NCBI GenBank assembly: GCA_017937735.1
Contig: JAGBCZ010000013.1
Span: 1-54,750, forward strand
Origin: Alphaproteobacteria bacterium
GTDB taxonomy: Bacteria > Pseudomonadota > Alphaproteobacteria > Rs-D84
Direction: 5' to 3'
Length of the DNA stretch: 54,750 nucleotides
Shown: one piece after another, positions 35,691 through 45,559 of the stretch
How positions within the stretch are numbered: position 1 is the stretch's first letter
Layout of the letters: every line of letters begins with the position of its first letter
Notes under the pieces: generated by a model
The model's database searches: none
What the model was told of the DNA's origin: nothing
What the model saw: only the letters and a program-made list of their open reading frames with translations
Program-made: the position numbers and the translations under genes

Positions 35691-37040
35691 ATGGAAAAAA
35701 TGATGTTAAAGGTAACAATTGCAGGACGCCCAAATACAGGAAAGTCCACATTATTTAATGCGCTGACAGGCACACGTGATGCACTGGTTCATGACAGACC
35801 AGGTGTTACACGTGATACAATTTCCGGCACATTTCGTGACCGCCCATATACGCTGTATGACACGGCTGGACTGGAAAACGCCCGTTCTGGTATTGCACAA
35901 GATTCGACAAATATGGCATTTGCTGCTGTTGCAAATTCTGATGCAGTTTTGTTTGTTGTTGATGGTCGTGTTGGTCTGACCAACGAAGACCTTGATTGGG
36001 CCCGTATGGTAAGGCGCAAAACCCGTGCACCGGTATTGTTATTGGTTAACAAAAGCGAATCGGACAAACGCTTGGCCAACGTGCACGATTTTTATAAGTT
36101 GGGTTTTGGCGAACCTGTGTTAATTTCTGCAGAACACAAACGTGGTTTTGATGTAATTTATGAATTCTTGGATAAAATATCTGGTAACACAGATATCGCA
36201 GAACAGACAGCAAACGTCACCACAGATAATCGTATCAAGATTGCCGTGCTGGGTCAGCCAAATGTTGGTAAATCGACATTTGTAAATCGTGTATTGGGCG
36301 AAAAAAGACAAATTGTTATGGATGCACCTGGAATTACACGTGATACGGTAAAGATACCAACAACATTTTATGGCCGTGATATTGTGTTAATGGATACCGC
36401 TGGACTGCGCCGCAAGGCGGGCGTTACAGACGATGTTGAAACATTGTCTGCGTTAAAATCATTGGATGCAATTGATAAGGCTGATGTTGTTATCTTGATG
36501 GTTGATTCAACAAAAAATATTGAAAATCAGGCATTGGGAATTGCAGCACGTGTTTATAATGCGGGTAAAATTTTATGTGTTGCATTGAATAAATGGGACT
36601 TGGTTGAACCGGAATTGCGTGATGAAAAATTGTTAAAGTTAAAACATCAGTTTTCAAATTCCTTTCATCAGATTATCAAACCTATGATATTGGCTGTATC
36701 CGCAGAAACGGGCACTGGTGTTCAAAACATGTTCCGCAGAATTTATGAACAATGGGATATTTCTATGGCCCAGGCACCAACCAGTTTAATTAACAGAATT
36801 GTTGAAAAATTGGTCGCAGACCGTCAGCCACCACTATCACGCCTGAAACGTCCGATGAAGATAAAATTTGCACGTCAAACAGGTCGTCACCCAATGAAAA
36901 TAACAATAAATGTTGGTGGGGCATCTGATATTCCAGAATCTTATACACGTTACTTGCGCCGTGGTCTGGCGACTGCATTAAAATGGGAACATTTACCGAT
37001 TGTTATTGAATACGACAAGGCAGAAAATCCATACGATTAA
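35691..37040 (+). CDS. der: Ribosome-assembly GTPase Der (EngA)
   Basis: The 449-residue protein has two tandem GTPase domains: GRPNTGKS with DTAGL and NKSE in the first, and GQPNVGKS with DTAGL and NKWD in the second, followed by a C-terminal KH-like domain (PPLSRLKRPMKIKFARQ). Der acts in 50S subunit maturation. I chose the ATG at 35691; an ATG at 35703 would also keep the full domain. Upstream in-frame codons overlap the promoter. Confidence 0.95.
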   Translation: MEKMMLKVTIAGRPNTGKSTLFNALTGTRDALVHDRPGVTRDTISGTFRDRPYTLYDTAGLENARSGIAQDSTNMAFAAVANSDAVLFVVDGRVGLTNEDLDWARMVRRKTRAPVLLLVNKSESDKRLANVHDFYKLGFGEPVLISAEHKRGFDVIYEFLDKISGNTDIAEQTANVTTDNRIKIAVLGQPNVGKSTFVNRVLGEKRQIVMDAPGITRDTVKIPTTFYGRDIVLMDTAGLRRKAGVTDDVETLSALKSLDAIDKADVVILMVDSTKNIENQALGIAARVYNAGKILCVALNKWDLVEPELRDEKLLKLKHQFSNSFHQIIKPMILAVSAETGTGVQNMFRRIYEQWDISMAQAPTSLINRIVEKLVADRQPPLSRLKRPMKIKFARQTGRHPMKITINVGGASDIPESYTRYLRRGLATALKWEHLPIVIEYDKAENPYD

Positions 37041-37054
37041 ATGGGGGGCGCAAC

Positions 37055-37084
37055 TTGCCACATGCTACTTTGTTGTGATATAAT
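37055..37084 (+). promoter_or_regulatory. Promoter of the MacB-like operon
   Basis: TTGCCA (37055-37060) and an extended TGA-TATAAT (-10 at 37079-37084) are separated by 18 bases. A GAGAGAGAG ribosome site follows before the ATG at 37114. Confidence 0.65.
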
Positions 37085-37113
37085 ATTTTCGATATAACCG
37101 AGAGAGAGAACCC

Positions 37114-37836
37114 ATGAAGCGCACTGCTGAAAATATTATTTCGCTAAAAAATATAAATAAAAGTTTTCCACTGGAATTAGGCGGCGAACAGCAGGTTTTG
37201 TTTGATATAAATTTTACGATAAAGTCTGGTGAATTTGTTGCAATTATGGGCCCCAGTGGTTCTGGAAAATCGACCTGTATGAATATTATTGGTGCGCTGG
37301 ATACGGCCAGTTCTGGCACCTATGAATTATATGGTCGTGATGTGACAGGTTTGACACCTGATGAACTGGCGACTGTCAGAAATGAACACATTGGTTTTGT
37401 TTTTCAACAGTTTAATTTATTGCCAAAGCGCAGTGTTCTGGACAACGTTATGTTACCATTGATGTATCGTGGATTGCCGATGGCCGACAGAATCGAACGT
37501 GCGCGTGAAATGTTAAAACGTGTTGGCCTTGAAAATTTTGAAAGTTATTTACCAACACAATTATCTGGCGGTATGAAACAGCGTGTTGCGATTGCACGTG
37601 CGCTGGCAGGAAATCCAAAACTTATTTTAGCAGACGAACCAACAGGTGCCTTGGACAGTAAAATGGGAAATGAAATATTAAAATTTTTCAAGGAATTAAA
37701 TGAAAGTCTGGGGATAACAATTGTAATGATTACACACGAATTTGATATTGCAAAATACGCAAACAGATTGATTCATATTCGTGACGGAAAAATAAATTAT
37801 GATGGCAAAATTCCAAAAGACGACAGAAATCTGTAA
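37114..37836 (+). CDS. MacB/LolD-like ABC transporter ATP-binding protein
   Basis: The 240-residue ATPase has Walker A GPSGSGKS (about residues 46-53), Q-loop VFQQFNLLP, signature LSGGMKQRVAIARAL and Walker B LILADEPTGALD with the switch histidine in MITHEFD. The family powers mechanotransmission-type exporters. It is 21 bases upstream of the matching permease. No MacA-like adaptor or TolC gene is present in the window, so the substrate is unknown. Confidence 0.88.
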   Translation: MKRTAENIISLKNINKSFPLELGGEQQVLFDINFTIKSGEFVAIMGPSGSGKSTCMNIIGALDTASSGTYELYGRDVTGLTPDELATVRNEHIGFVFQQFNLLPKRSVLDNVMLPLMYRGLPMADRIERAREMLKRVGLENFESYLPTQLSGGMKQRVAIARALAGNPKLILADEPTGALDSKMGNEILKFFKELNESLGITIVMITHEFDIAKYANRLIHIRDGKINYDGKIPKDDRNL

Positions 37837-37857
37837 ATTGGGGCAGGGGGGGAATAT

Positions 37858-39075
37858 ATGACGTTTAACGATATTTTAAAAGAATCTTGGTTGTCCATCA
37901 GCGGTAACAAGATACGTTCTTTTTTGACTGTATTGGGCATTATTATTGGCGTTATGGCGGTTGTTATAATGGTTGCTGTTGGCGAAACAGTGCAAAAGTC
38001 AATTACGGACCAATTTTCATCCCTTGGAACGAATACGATAATGATTCGTGCAGGTGCGGCACAATCTGCTGGGGTCAGAACTGGCAACCGTCATACACTG
38101 ACGATTCAAGACGCTGAATTTATTGGTCGTCTGCCAGATGTTATGGCTGTGACGCCTGTGCAAAATGGCGCAGCCCAGGCGATATATGGCAATAAGAACT
38201 GGGCGACATCAATGGTTGGTGTATATCCTGATTATACAACCGTACAAAATGTAGAAATCGAATATGGTACATTTTTTGACATGGCGGCTGTCAGAAACGC
38301 ATCAACGTATGCTGTTATTGGTCCAGAAACAGCCGAAGAACTGGGGTTGCCGAAAAATCCTGTGGGCGAAGTTATTCGTGTTCAAAACACGCCTTTTGTT
38401 GTTATTGGTGTTACCAAGGCCAAGGGTGATTCTGCCATGGGCAGCCAAGACGACATGATAATAATACCAATTACAACATTGAAAAAGCGCCTGCAAGGCA
38501 GCCGTTTCCCAAATTCAGTAAATATGGTTGCGTTAAAACTGTTTGCAGAATCTGACAATAACCTGGCGATTGAACAGATAACGCTGTTGTTACGCCAACG
38601 TCATCGTCTGAAAGATGATGCCGAAGATGATTTTCAAATCATGGATATGAAGCAGATAATGGAAACAATGAATACTGTTACAGGATATTTAAAATTGTTG
38701 TTGATTGCAATTGCGGCGGTGTCGTTACTGGTTGGCGCAATTGGTATTATGAATATGATGTTGGTATCTGTTGCAGAACGTACACGTGAAATCGGCATAC
38801 GCAAGGCTATTGGCGCACGTGAACGTATGATAATTATTCAATTCTTGTCAGAATCAGTATTGATTTCATTTATTGGTTCTATGATTGGGTTGATAATTGG
38901 TGTTGGTCTGTCCCAAGGCGTTGGGCGATTTATACTGGGGTATAATGTGCCGTTCAGTATTTGGCCGGTCATATTATCTGTATCTGTTGCAGTTATTGTT
39001 GGTTTGTCATCTGGTGTAATGCCTGCGATGAAGGCAGCAAAATTAAACCCGATTGACAGTTTAAGATATGAATAA
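37858..39075 (+). CDS. MacB-like ABC transporter permease
   Basis: The 405-residue protein has one N-terminal membrane helix (about residues 20-42), a large periplasmic MacB-PCD domain (about residues 50-265) and three C-terminal FtsX-type helices. Family signatures include LGIIIGVMAVVIMVAVG, LLVGAIGIMNMMLVSV, ERTREIGIRKAIGA and the terminal LNPIDSLRYE. This is the classic MacB permease half, here encoded separately from its ATPase. It probably exports an amphipathic compound or peptide; the substrate cannot be inferred. Confidence 0.88.
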   Translation: MTFNDILKESWLSISGNKIRSFLTVLGIIIGVMAVVIMVAVGETVQKSITDQFSSLGTNTIMIRAGAAQSAGVRTGNRHTLTIQDAEFIGRLPDVMAVTPVQNGAAQAIYGNKNWATSMVGVYPDYTTVQNVEIEYGTFFDMAAVRNASTYAVIGPETAEELGLPKNPVGEVIRVQNTPFVVIGVTKAKGDSAMGSQDDMIIIPITTLKKRLQGSRFPNSVNMVALKLFAESDNNLAIEQITLLLRQRHRLKDDAEDDFQIMDMKQIMETMNTVTGYLKLLLIAIAAVSLLVGAIGIMNMMLVSVAERTREIGIRKAIGARERMIIIQFLSESVLISFIGSMIGLIIGVGLSQGVGRFILGYNVPFSIWPVILSVSVAVIVGLSSGVMPAMKAAKLNPIDSLRYE

Positions 39076-39102
39076 AAATCCCCCAATCGGGGGATTTTTT
39101 TT
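39075..39102 (+). terminator. Terminator of the MacB-like operon
   Basis: AATCCCCC / GGGGGATT with an AATC loop is followed by eight T residues and runs straight into an AGTG-family repeat. Confidence 0.9.
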
Positions 39103-39164
39103 AGTGGTTAGTGCAAGTGGTGGAATAATTACAGCATTCACTTATCACTAACCACTTGCACTTG
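39103..39164. repeat. AGTG-family inverted repeat, copy 5
   Basis: AGTGGTTAGTGCAAGTGG on the left opposes CACTTATCACTAACCACTTG on the right, around the core AATAATTACAGCATT. The core and flanks match the copy at 52846-52908 in inverted orientation almost base for base. The right arm encodes the last residues of RlmN. Confidence 0.85.
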
Positions 39165-40262
39165 CCTGCGTGCATTATTTAATCGTAATTGTCCACATGC
39201 GGAACCAATATCTGTGCCACGTTCACGTCTGATACGGGTATGAATACCACCCTTTATCAATGTGTCTTGGAATCTGTGTACGGCATTACCAGATGGGGAT
39301 GCGAAATCACGTTCATCAACAGCGTTCCATGGAATCAGATTTACCATACAATTTTTCCCATGTAATAACTTAATTAACTGTTCTGCATGTTCTAATGTTG
39401 CGTTATATAATACTGTTTCGCCGTTTTCATCCCTGCGCCCCAGCAATATATATTCAATCATTAACTGACGATTATGCAGGTCTGTAAAGCGCCACGCAGC
39501 ATCCATAACATCACTGATTTTATATTTATTATTTATTGGCATGATTTGTGAACGTAATTCATCAGATGGGGCATGCAAAGATATTGCTAAATTTATTGGA
39601 CGACCCCATTCGATTAAACGTTCAATCCCAGGAACGATTCCACATGTTGATACAGTTATACGCCGCCAGCCAATACCCATCTGTGAATTTGCACGTTCAA
39701 TAAAATAAATAACATTTTCTGTATTCTGTAATGGTTCGCCAGTCCCCATAATTACAATATGTGATACATCATTATTATTGGCATCACCATTTGGACGAAT
39801 TGATTTTTCAGACAGCACATCGCCACGTAATTCCCACTGTACAACCAAGATTTGAGAATAAATTTCATTTGCTGTTAGATTTCGTTTAAGTCCCAATAAA
39901 GTGCTGGCACAAAATTTGCATCCCATGGCACAACCAGCCTGTGAACTGACACAAACACTGTTACCGTATGTTGTGCGCATTAACACGCATTCTATCTGTT
40001 CGCCATCATCTAATTCCAATAAAAACTTGGTTGTTTCACCATCAGCAGATTCCAGTTTTTTTATAATTCTGACCGGCAGTGTATACGCAATTGTATCCAA
40101 TTGCTGACGCAGGGTGTCTGGAATATTCTTCATGGATGCAAAATCTGGCGCACCACGATTTAACCAATCACGAATTTGTTTCGCACGAAATTTTGGTTGC
40201 CCCTGATTCAGGATAAACTGTTCCAGTTCTGCATCTGTAAAATTAAATAATATCGGTTTCAT
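39138..40262 (-). CDS. rlmN: 23S rRNA/tRNA adenine C2 methyltransferase
   Basis: The radical-SAM enzyme methylates A2503 of 23S rRNA and A37 of some tRNAs. The cluster-binding motif CAMGCKFC places its ligands at Cys111, Cys115 and Cys118. The catalytic cysteine near residue 358 is in GSACGQL. VIMGTGEPLQN and SLHAPSDELR are also typical. Length 374 is normal. The last eight residues (VQVVSDK and neighbours) and the stop are supplied by an AGTG repeat. The start overlaps the surA stop by four bases. Confidence 0.95.
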   Translation of the reverse strand: MKPILFNFTDAELEQFILNQGQPKFRAKQIRDWLNRGAPDFASMKNIPDTLRQQLDTIAYTLPVRIIKKLESADGETTKFLLELDDGEQIECVLMRTTYGNSVCVSSQAGCAMGCKFCASTLLGLKRNLTANEIYSQILVVQWELRGDVLSEKSIRPNGDANNNDVSHIVIMGTGEPLQNTENVIYFIERANSQMGIGWRRITVSTCGIVPGIERLIEWGRPINLAISLHAPSDELRSQIMPINNKYKISDVMDAAWRFTDLHNRQLMIEYILLGRRDENGETVLYNATLEHAEQLIKLLHGKNCMVNLIPWNAVDERDFASPSGNAVHRFQDTLIKGGIHTRIRRERGTDIGSACGQLRLNNARRQVQVVSDK

Positions 40263-41086
40263 AATTTGTATCTGTCGTCATTTATTACAATTACAGCACG
40301 GCGGCGCAGTTGCTTTAATTGCTGATCAGCCAAAAACATCGCCTGTTTATATTGTGCATTTTGTTTAATTACACTGTCCAAGTTTTTATATTCTTTGGTC
40401 TTTTTGGTATCGCATACCAACAAAACACTGTTGTCCTTTAATGGCGACCATGTCAGTTTTGGCAACCCTGCTGTGCGTTCACGAATATCAGCGGACAGTT
40501 CATATTGATTCGCTGTAAATTTCTGTGGAACCCCACCCAGGTTTTCTGCAATTTCCATCGCATTGTCACATGATTTTGGTTTGGATAGTTGCGCTGCAAT
40601 ATCTGCTGGGATGTCTGTCAGACGAATAATCGTAACTTCCAGTGGCAGGCCATGTTCACGTGCCAAATTTGTCTTTTCTGAATTTATATCTTCATCTGTT
40701 ACATTAACTGTTGGTAATATTGTACGTGCAACAACAATTTGCCATGCAATTTCTGCACGTAATGCATTTTTTGCCATCTGGGTTTCCAGTGTACTTAATT
40801 CACCCAAATTCATCTTTTTAAATTCTTTATCAACGGTTTTATCGTCTGGTACAACATTAAAGTTTGATGCATACGAAATCTTTACGCTGTCATCGATAAT
40901 ATTTTGTAATGCAACACGGCGATTGTCTGTGGATGTTTTGCCCTGAATCGCCATCAGTTTTGTTCGTGCAGTAATATCTGCATCTGTAATCGGTGTTCCA
41001 TTTACATTTGCAACAACAGATGCGCTATACGCAGGCAATATTGTCATTACACCAAATATTACAGATAAATATTTAAATATATTCAT
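40259..41086 (-). CDS. surA: SurA-like periplasmic chaperone/peptidyl-prolyl isomerase
   Basis: The 275-residue protein has a signal peptide (residues 1-22, ending YSA) and the SurA N-terminal pattern: VVANVNGTPITDADI, a helical region with ALQNIIDDSVKISYA. One parvulin-like domain can be traced from LEVTIIRLTDIP to SVLLVCDTKK, but it is degenerate and a second is absent. The usual family length is about 430. SurA chaperones outer-membrane proteins such as LptD. It lies between lptD and rlmN, which supports the call. Confidence 0.8.
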   Translation of the reverse strand: MNIFKYLSVIFGVMTILPAYSASVVANVNGTPITDADITARTKLMAIQGKTSTDNRRVALQNIIDDSVKISYASNFNVVPDDKTVDKEFKKMNLGELSTLETQMAKNALRAEIAWQIVVARTILPTVNVTDEDINSEKTNLAREHGLPLEVTIIRLTDIPADIAAQLSKPKSCDNAMEIAENLGGVPQKFTANQYELSADIRERTAGLPKLTWSPLKDNSVLLVCDTKKTKEYKNLDSVIKQNAQYKQAMFLADQQLKQLRRRAVIVINDDRYKL

Positions 41087-41106
41087 TTTCTTTCCTTGTC
41101 TTTTTT

Positions 41107-43122
41107 TTAGTATTGCACGCCGTCAATTGCCATACCGATTTTAAACTGGAACGTTGTTGTTCCGACATAGTCTTGTTTTATCGCATTATCACGGCGATAT
41201 TGCACAGACATATAGTAACATGGATGATTATAGAATACACCACCAGTATGACTGCGGAATGCGCCAACGTCCATATTATAAATTGCATTCCAACGCAATG
41301 CCCAACGATTTGACAACTGAACACCTGCACCAACAACCGCTTCGTTAACGCCACCTGCCCGCATAAAAACATCACCCATATCATCAGACCATATATGTCC
41401 AATGTTTAAATATGTACCATTTTTACCGATATTTGCTGATGTTTCCATGTGACGTAATGCCAAGTCATCTTGGGCCAGGCGAAATCTGGATGCTAAATTT
41501 AGCCATTTGGAATTTCTGTAACTGACACGTCCAACATAATCAGACAAACCGTCACTGAATCCACTGTTTAAGTCAACAGATGCCTTGTCTGTAAAATCGT
41601 ATGATTGACCCAAGAAAATTTCCATATTATGCCCAGATTCACTGTATGCAGCCCAGCGAACACCATAATCTGCATAGGTACCGTTTTCCCATAAATCATA
41701 TCCAGAAAAACGATTGTCAGAAAACAGTGTTGTATCTGTTAATATTGTACCAGCAGAATCGTTATTCAACGCAAATTCATCATCGTGTAAATTACGCATA
41801 AATGTAATACGGGCACGTGGTTCTATTATCTGTGTCCAGTTCGTTGTTGGTTTAAATAATGGCAAACCCCATTCCAAATATCCACTGGGCAAGAAACGTT
41901 TCTTTAACCCAGAATATGTTGTGCCATCTATCATTTCTGTGGTACCAAAATTATACAAATCATAACGTGCAGACAGACTGGCAGTCAATCTGTTTCCACC
42001 CCATAGTGTCCACGGACTGGTCAGGCGCACATCGCCAATCATACGTTGTGACGAAGAACCATCACCAGATATTCCCAATACGTCCGCCGCAAATGTTGCA
42101 TACGTTTCATGAAACAGTGGGGCTGTTTGATGTACAGCACGGATATTAGGTAAAATATTACCATCTGGCGCAGAATAAATACCAGACGCTTCACGTAATT
42201 CCTGGAAAAAGTGCATATCTGCAACGGCATAACTGCTTTGCCCGAACAATTCCAATCTTGCGCCAGAATCAAGGTATGGTTGTGCATCATAGAATCCGTA
42301 CTTCTGCAAATATGTTTTATCCGATGTACGTTCTAAAAAGATTGTTGCACGTGCATTATCGCCCAATTCAATAACATCATCGTTAAAGATATGCCAACGA
42401 TTTTCACCAGCCTTGTTATGCGTAAATGATCCGGTTGTGCGAAATTCAGAATGTGGGGCGTTTAATCGGTGTTCTAATTGAAACAGTGGGTTTTCTTGGG
42501 TCAAATATCCAAACGTAAATGTCATATCATGTGTTTCAGACAATGATATGTACAGTGGGATATTTATTTGTGTTCCCATCTTGTTCGTTGAACCCATATC
42601 TGGTATTAACAGACCTGTCTTGTATTTTACCCCAGGATCAGGCATTGAAATATACGGCATCCAAAAGATAGGCAATTCATACGCATAAAACACAGGATTA
42701 TAGAAAGATAACATACGTGTTTGAGAATTATGAACAATCTTGCTGGCCCATACATCCCACGCATCACCGTATGCATCACAATTAGAACACGCCGTAAATG
42801 TCGCATCACGTGCAATTGTTAAATCACCAGAACGTTCAACGCTGTCTGATTCAACATATACATTTTGCCCCAGCCAAATTTGTATATCACTGCCCATCAA
42901 ACCGCCAGACTGTTGTGAAATATATGAATCTGTTAGTGTCATACGCTGACCAGATTTATTGGTTATTTCTGTATTTCCAAGTGTTTTAATTTCATCTGAT
43001 TTGGCGTTGTATTCAATTTTGTCTGCAACAATTAAGCGTGGTTCGTCCGCATCAACAGACAATGCATAACAACTTGCGTTAAACACATACAAAAACATTA
43101 AAAATGAAAATATCTTCTTCAT
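41107..43122 (-). CDS. lptD: LPS-assembly protein LptD
   Basis: The 671-residue outer-membrane protein inserts lipopolysaccharide into the outer leaflet. A signal peptide (MKKIFSFLMFLYVF to CYA) is followed by an OstA-like periplasmic jellyroll (LIVADKIEYNAKSDEIKT), then a long beta-barrel with LPIFWMPYISMPDPGVKYKTG split over the first strands and RLTAS-type strand repeats. The ATG at 43122 overlaps the lptF TGA (ATGA); upstream in-frame codons lie inside lptF. Cys residues in ACSNCD sit where disulfides are expected in LptD. The order lptF-lptD-surA is typical. Confidence 0.92.
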   Translation of the reverse strand: MKKIFSFLMFLYVFNASCYALSVDADEPRLIVADKIEYNAKSDEIKTLGNTEITNKSGQRMTLTDSYISQQSGGLMGSDIQIWLGQNVYVESDSVERSGDLTIARDATFTACSNCDAYGDAWDVWASKIVHNSQTRMLSFYNPVFYAYELPIFWMPYISMPDPGVKYKTGLLIPDMGSTNKMGTQINIPLYISLSETHDMTFTFGYLTQENPLFQLEHRLNAPHSEFRTTGSFTHNKAGENRWHIFNDDVIELGDNARATIFLERTSDKTYLQKYGFYDAQPYLDSGARLELFGQSSYAVADMHFFQELREASGIYSAPDGNILPNIRAVHQTAPLFHETYATFAADVLGISGDGSSSQRMIGDVRLTSPWTLWGGNRLTASLSARYDLYNFGTTEMIDGTTYSGLKKRFLPSGYLEWGLPLFKPTTNWTQIIEPRARITFMRNLHDDEFALNNDSAGTILTDTTLFSDNRFSGYDLWENGTYADYGVRWAAYSESGHNMEIFLGQSYDFTDKASVDLNSGFSDGLSDYVGRVSYRNSKWLNLASRFRLAQDDLALRHMETSANIGKNGTYLNIGHIWSDDMGDVFMRAGGVNEAVVGAGVQLSNRWALRWNAIYNMDVGAFRSHTGGVFYNHPCYYMSVQYRRDNAIKQDYVGTTTFQFKIGMAIDGVQY

Positions 43123-44177
43123 TTCCGTGCCAACACCATCAATATACCACAAAACAATACGCCAATTCCAATTGCAAGCAGACCAAAACCAGTCAGGCTG
43201 CCAATCATATTTGACAAAGACATATAAATCCCCATAACAGCCGCCATAGACGCAACCGCAATCGCAGGCGCAAGGCTGGCACGGCGGCGTAATAAACTGG
43301 ATCGCAACAAGATTGTTGCACATAACGCAGCCAAAACTAAATTCATCAATGGGGTCAAGAATCGATTACACAGTTCTGTTAAAACCATTTTATGCTGTTT
43401 TTGTGTTTTTGCATCAAACGCAACACGCAACAATTCCATCGTTGGAATACGGCGAACACGAAAAGAATTCCCAGCGCTTTTTTCAACAACATTTAAATCC
43501 ATATCAAATGTATCAAACGTACCTGTGACTGTTTGATTGCCACTGAATTGTAATGCGCCATTTTTCATTACCAGCGATAGTCCACGTACAGTCGTAACCA
43601 ATTTTCCTGTTTCTGCAAATATGGTATTTGAAGAATTTTTACTGCGCGTATCTGATAACATTATTTGATTTAAATCATGGTCAGACACCTGTTCAACATA
43701 AACAACCAAACCTTCGGAAATTTCTGTAAATGCGCTTTCTTGCAACTTCATGTGCGCCATACCATATTTCATATTCCATTGCATGTCGTAAAACATAGAC
43801 TGACTTTGTGGAACAATCCATACAGTTAACAACATGTTTAAAACAGTTAATACGGCACCCAGTTTTAATGCAGGTTTTGCAATCTGGTATGGAGACAGGC
43901 CAGATGCAGCCATAACAGTAACCTCGTTATCTGAAATCAGTTTGTTATAGACGAAAATAACAGCAATAAAACATACAAACGGAATAACGATTGATGCAAT
44001 AAACGGTATCATCAACGATGTAAGGCCCAAAAAACTGTCCAGTTCAACACCATATTTCAACAAAAATTTCATCATGGACATAATTTGCATCATCCATGCC
44101 AGCCCTGTTAACACCAGCAACAGCATGACAAATATAGCGACCAATTGACGCAAAAAATACCTGTTTAGAATCTTCAT
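43119..44177 (-). CDS. lptF: LptF/LptG-family LPS export permease
   Basis: The 352-residue inner-membrane protein has three N-terminal and three C-terminal helices around a periplasmic domain, as in the LptB2FG transporter. Motifs include LNRYFLRQLVAIF at the start, NEVTVMAASGLSPYQIAKP (coupling helix) and the C-terminal LTELCNRFLTPLMNLVLA. The ATG at 44177 lies nine bases from a -10 box and has no ribosome site. Only one LptF/G-type gene is visible in the window; the partner must be elsewhere, so lptF and lptG cannot be told apart with certainty. Confidence 0.9.
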   Translation of the reverse strand: MKILNRYFLRQLVAIFVMLLLVLTGLAWMMQIMSMMKFLLKYGVELDSFLGLTSLMIPFIASIVIPFVCFIAVIFVYNKLISDNEVTVMAASGLSPYQIAKPALKLGAVLTVLNMLLTVWIVPQSQSMFYDMQWNMKYGMAHMKLQESAFTEISEGLVVYVEQVSDHDLNQIMLSDTRSKNSSNTIFAETGKLVTTVRGLSLVMKNGALQFSGNQTVTGTFDTFDMDLNVVEKSAGNSFRVRRIPTMELLRVAFDAKTQKQHKMVLTELCNRFLTPLMNLVLAALCATILLRSSLLRRRASLAPAIAVASMAAVMGIYMSLSNMIGSLTGFGLLAIGIGVLFCGILMVLARK

Positions 44178-44186
44178 GTTATACGA

Positions 44187-44215
44187 AGTATAAAATATAA
44201 CTTTGCAGTTTTCAA
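44187..44215 (-). promoter_or_regulatory. Promoter of the lptF operon
   Basis: On the minus strand TTGAAA (44215-44210) and TATACT (44192-44187) are separated by exactly 17 bases. The -10 ends nine bases before the ATG, so transcription should start about three bases before it. This is the clearest leaderless-type promoter in the window. Confidence 0.8.
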
Positions 44216-44245
44216 GGCATAGATACAAACGAAATTAAGTTCAAT

Positions 44246-45559
44246 TTATTTGGCTTTCTTGATAATTTTGTATACTGTCTTGGCACCACTTTTGGTTTTA
44301 GACCATAATGTCTGGGCATCATTTTGTAAATTCTGACCAATTTCGTATGAAATCTTACCGCCCATCTCATCTGCATATTTTGATGCGTTTTTGGCCAGCC
44401 ACCAAACCAATGCAGAAACAAACACAGTTATTACAAAACCCTGATTATCTAATTTTGGAACAATTGCTGTCATATTTGTACTATACACACTAGATAACAA
44501 GGCGGCACATACAGCAATAATAACAGCCAAAACAACAAAATGCAGTGCCGCATTTACAAAACGCGATATTTGTGCCTTTAATGCTTCGGCTGAAAATAGT
44601 TTTGTAAATCCATTGTACATATTACCCGCAATACCCTTGTACGTTGTTTTGTTAACTGTTTCTGCAATCGCAGTAAATGGCAACATTATTATGCCTAAAA
44701 ATAAATCTGCGATAACACCAAATGCAATAAATGCAAATTTCCATGCAAGATATATAAAACCACCAACAAAAACCCCGCCACATAAAAATGAAAATAAACT
44801 GGCACCAATTCCAAACTTCATCCATGACCACCCCAGTTTTATTGCTGTATAGCAAAATCCAGATAATCTGGTTGGTACACACATAATGTTTGCCGCACTG
44901 TTTGCATCAATTATGTTGTGTGATGCAATATGTGTTTTGGCATATTCATGAATCGCATGGCACGTATCAGGCAAATCGATTCCTGCAACAGATGCGGTTG
45001 CATCCAGTATAATATCTGAAAACAGTGTTCCAAGATACATTATTAACGAAAATACCATCATAAATAATTTTGCTGGCCCAACAGACAATACAGCAACCCA
45101 AACAGCAACCTTGATACCAACCTTGACAACTTCAAACACCTTGTCTTTGACCTTGTTTTGTCCGGATATTATTGTGTATGCTTCGAACGCCATCCACAGG
45201 CCATACATTATCACGATAAACATTATTGTAAAACGTACCAATGATTTATCTAAAATATGCGCAATCATTGAAAAAGCGTTCATAAAAGACATGCCTATCT
45301 TGGCCTCGACAGGGACATAATCTGCAACCGGTTGATTTTGTGACGGACCAACAAATTGATTAAAATCGTATGTCAAACTGTCCAAGAATAACTGACGATT
45401 ATTTTCAGTCGCCCATGTGCCATAATCCCCAACATTTGCCATGCCTGTATCAGACGATGCTTGCAAATTTGACGATGCAGAAAACGCAGGCACGCAAACG
45501 CCAACCGCCAAAACAGCAATCATTATTACTGATAAAAATTTACGAATATATTTTATCAT
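44246..45559 (-). CDS. VirB6/TrbL-like type IV secretion membrane protein, copy 1
   Basis: The 437-residue protein has a signal-like N-terminus (ends VPAFSA), at least six later hydrophobic segments and a charged C-terminal tail (LWSKTKSGAKTVYKIIKK). A central periplasmic loop has cysteines in LPDTCHAI, IMCVPTRL and SGFCYTAI. The pattern of helices, with a long loop and GFIYLAWKFAFIAFGVIADLFLGIIMLPFTA in pieces, matches the VirB6/TrbL family, which forms the inner-membrane channel of type IV secretion. It is the last of four translationally coupled genes; its ATG overlaps the previous stop by four bases. Confidence 0.75.
   Translation of the reverse strand: MIKYIRKFLSVIMIAVLAVGVCVPAFSASSNLQASSDTGMANVGDYGTWATENNRQLFLDSLTYDFNQFVGPSQNQPVADYVPVEAKIGMSFMNAFSMIAHILDKSLVRFTIMFIVIMYGLWMAFEAYTIISGQNKVKDKVFEVVKVGIKVAVWVAVLSVGPAKLFMMVFSLIMYLGTLFSDIILDATASVAGIDLPDTCHAIHEYAKTHIASHNIIDANSAANIMCVPTRLSGFCYTAIKLGWSWMKFGIGASLFSFLCGGVFVGGFIYLAWKFAFIAFGVIADLFLGIIMLPFTAIAETVNKTTYKGIAGNMYNGFTKLFSAEALKAQISRFVNAALHFVVLAVIIAVCAALLSSVYSTNMTAIVPKLDNQGFVITVFVSALVWWLAKNASKYADEMGGKISYEIGQNLQNDAQTLWSKTKSGAKTVYKIIKKAK

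Noticed and set aside
39103..39164. AGTG repeats as a CRISPR array
   Set aside because: The units are 6-7 bases, irregular, inverted and lack unique spacers of constant length; no cas genes are nearby.
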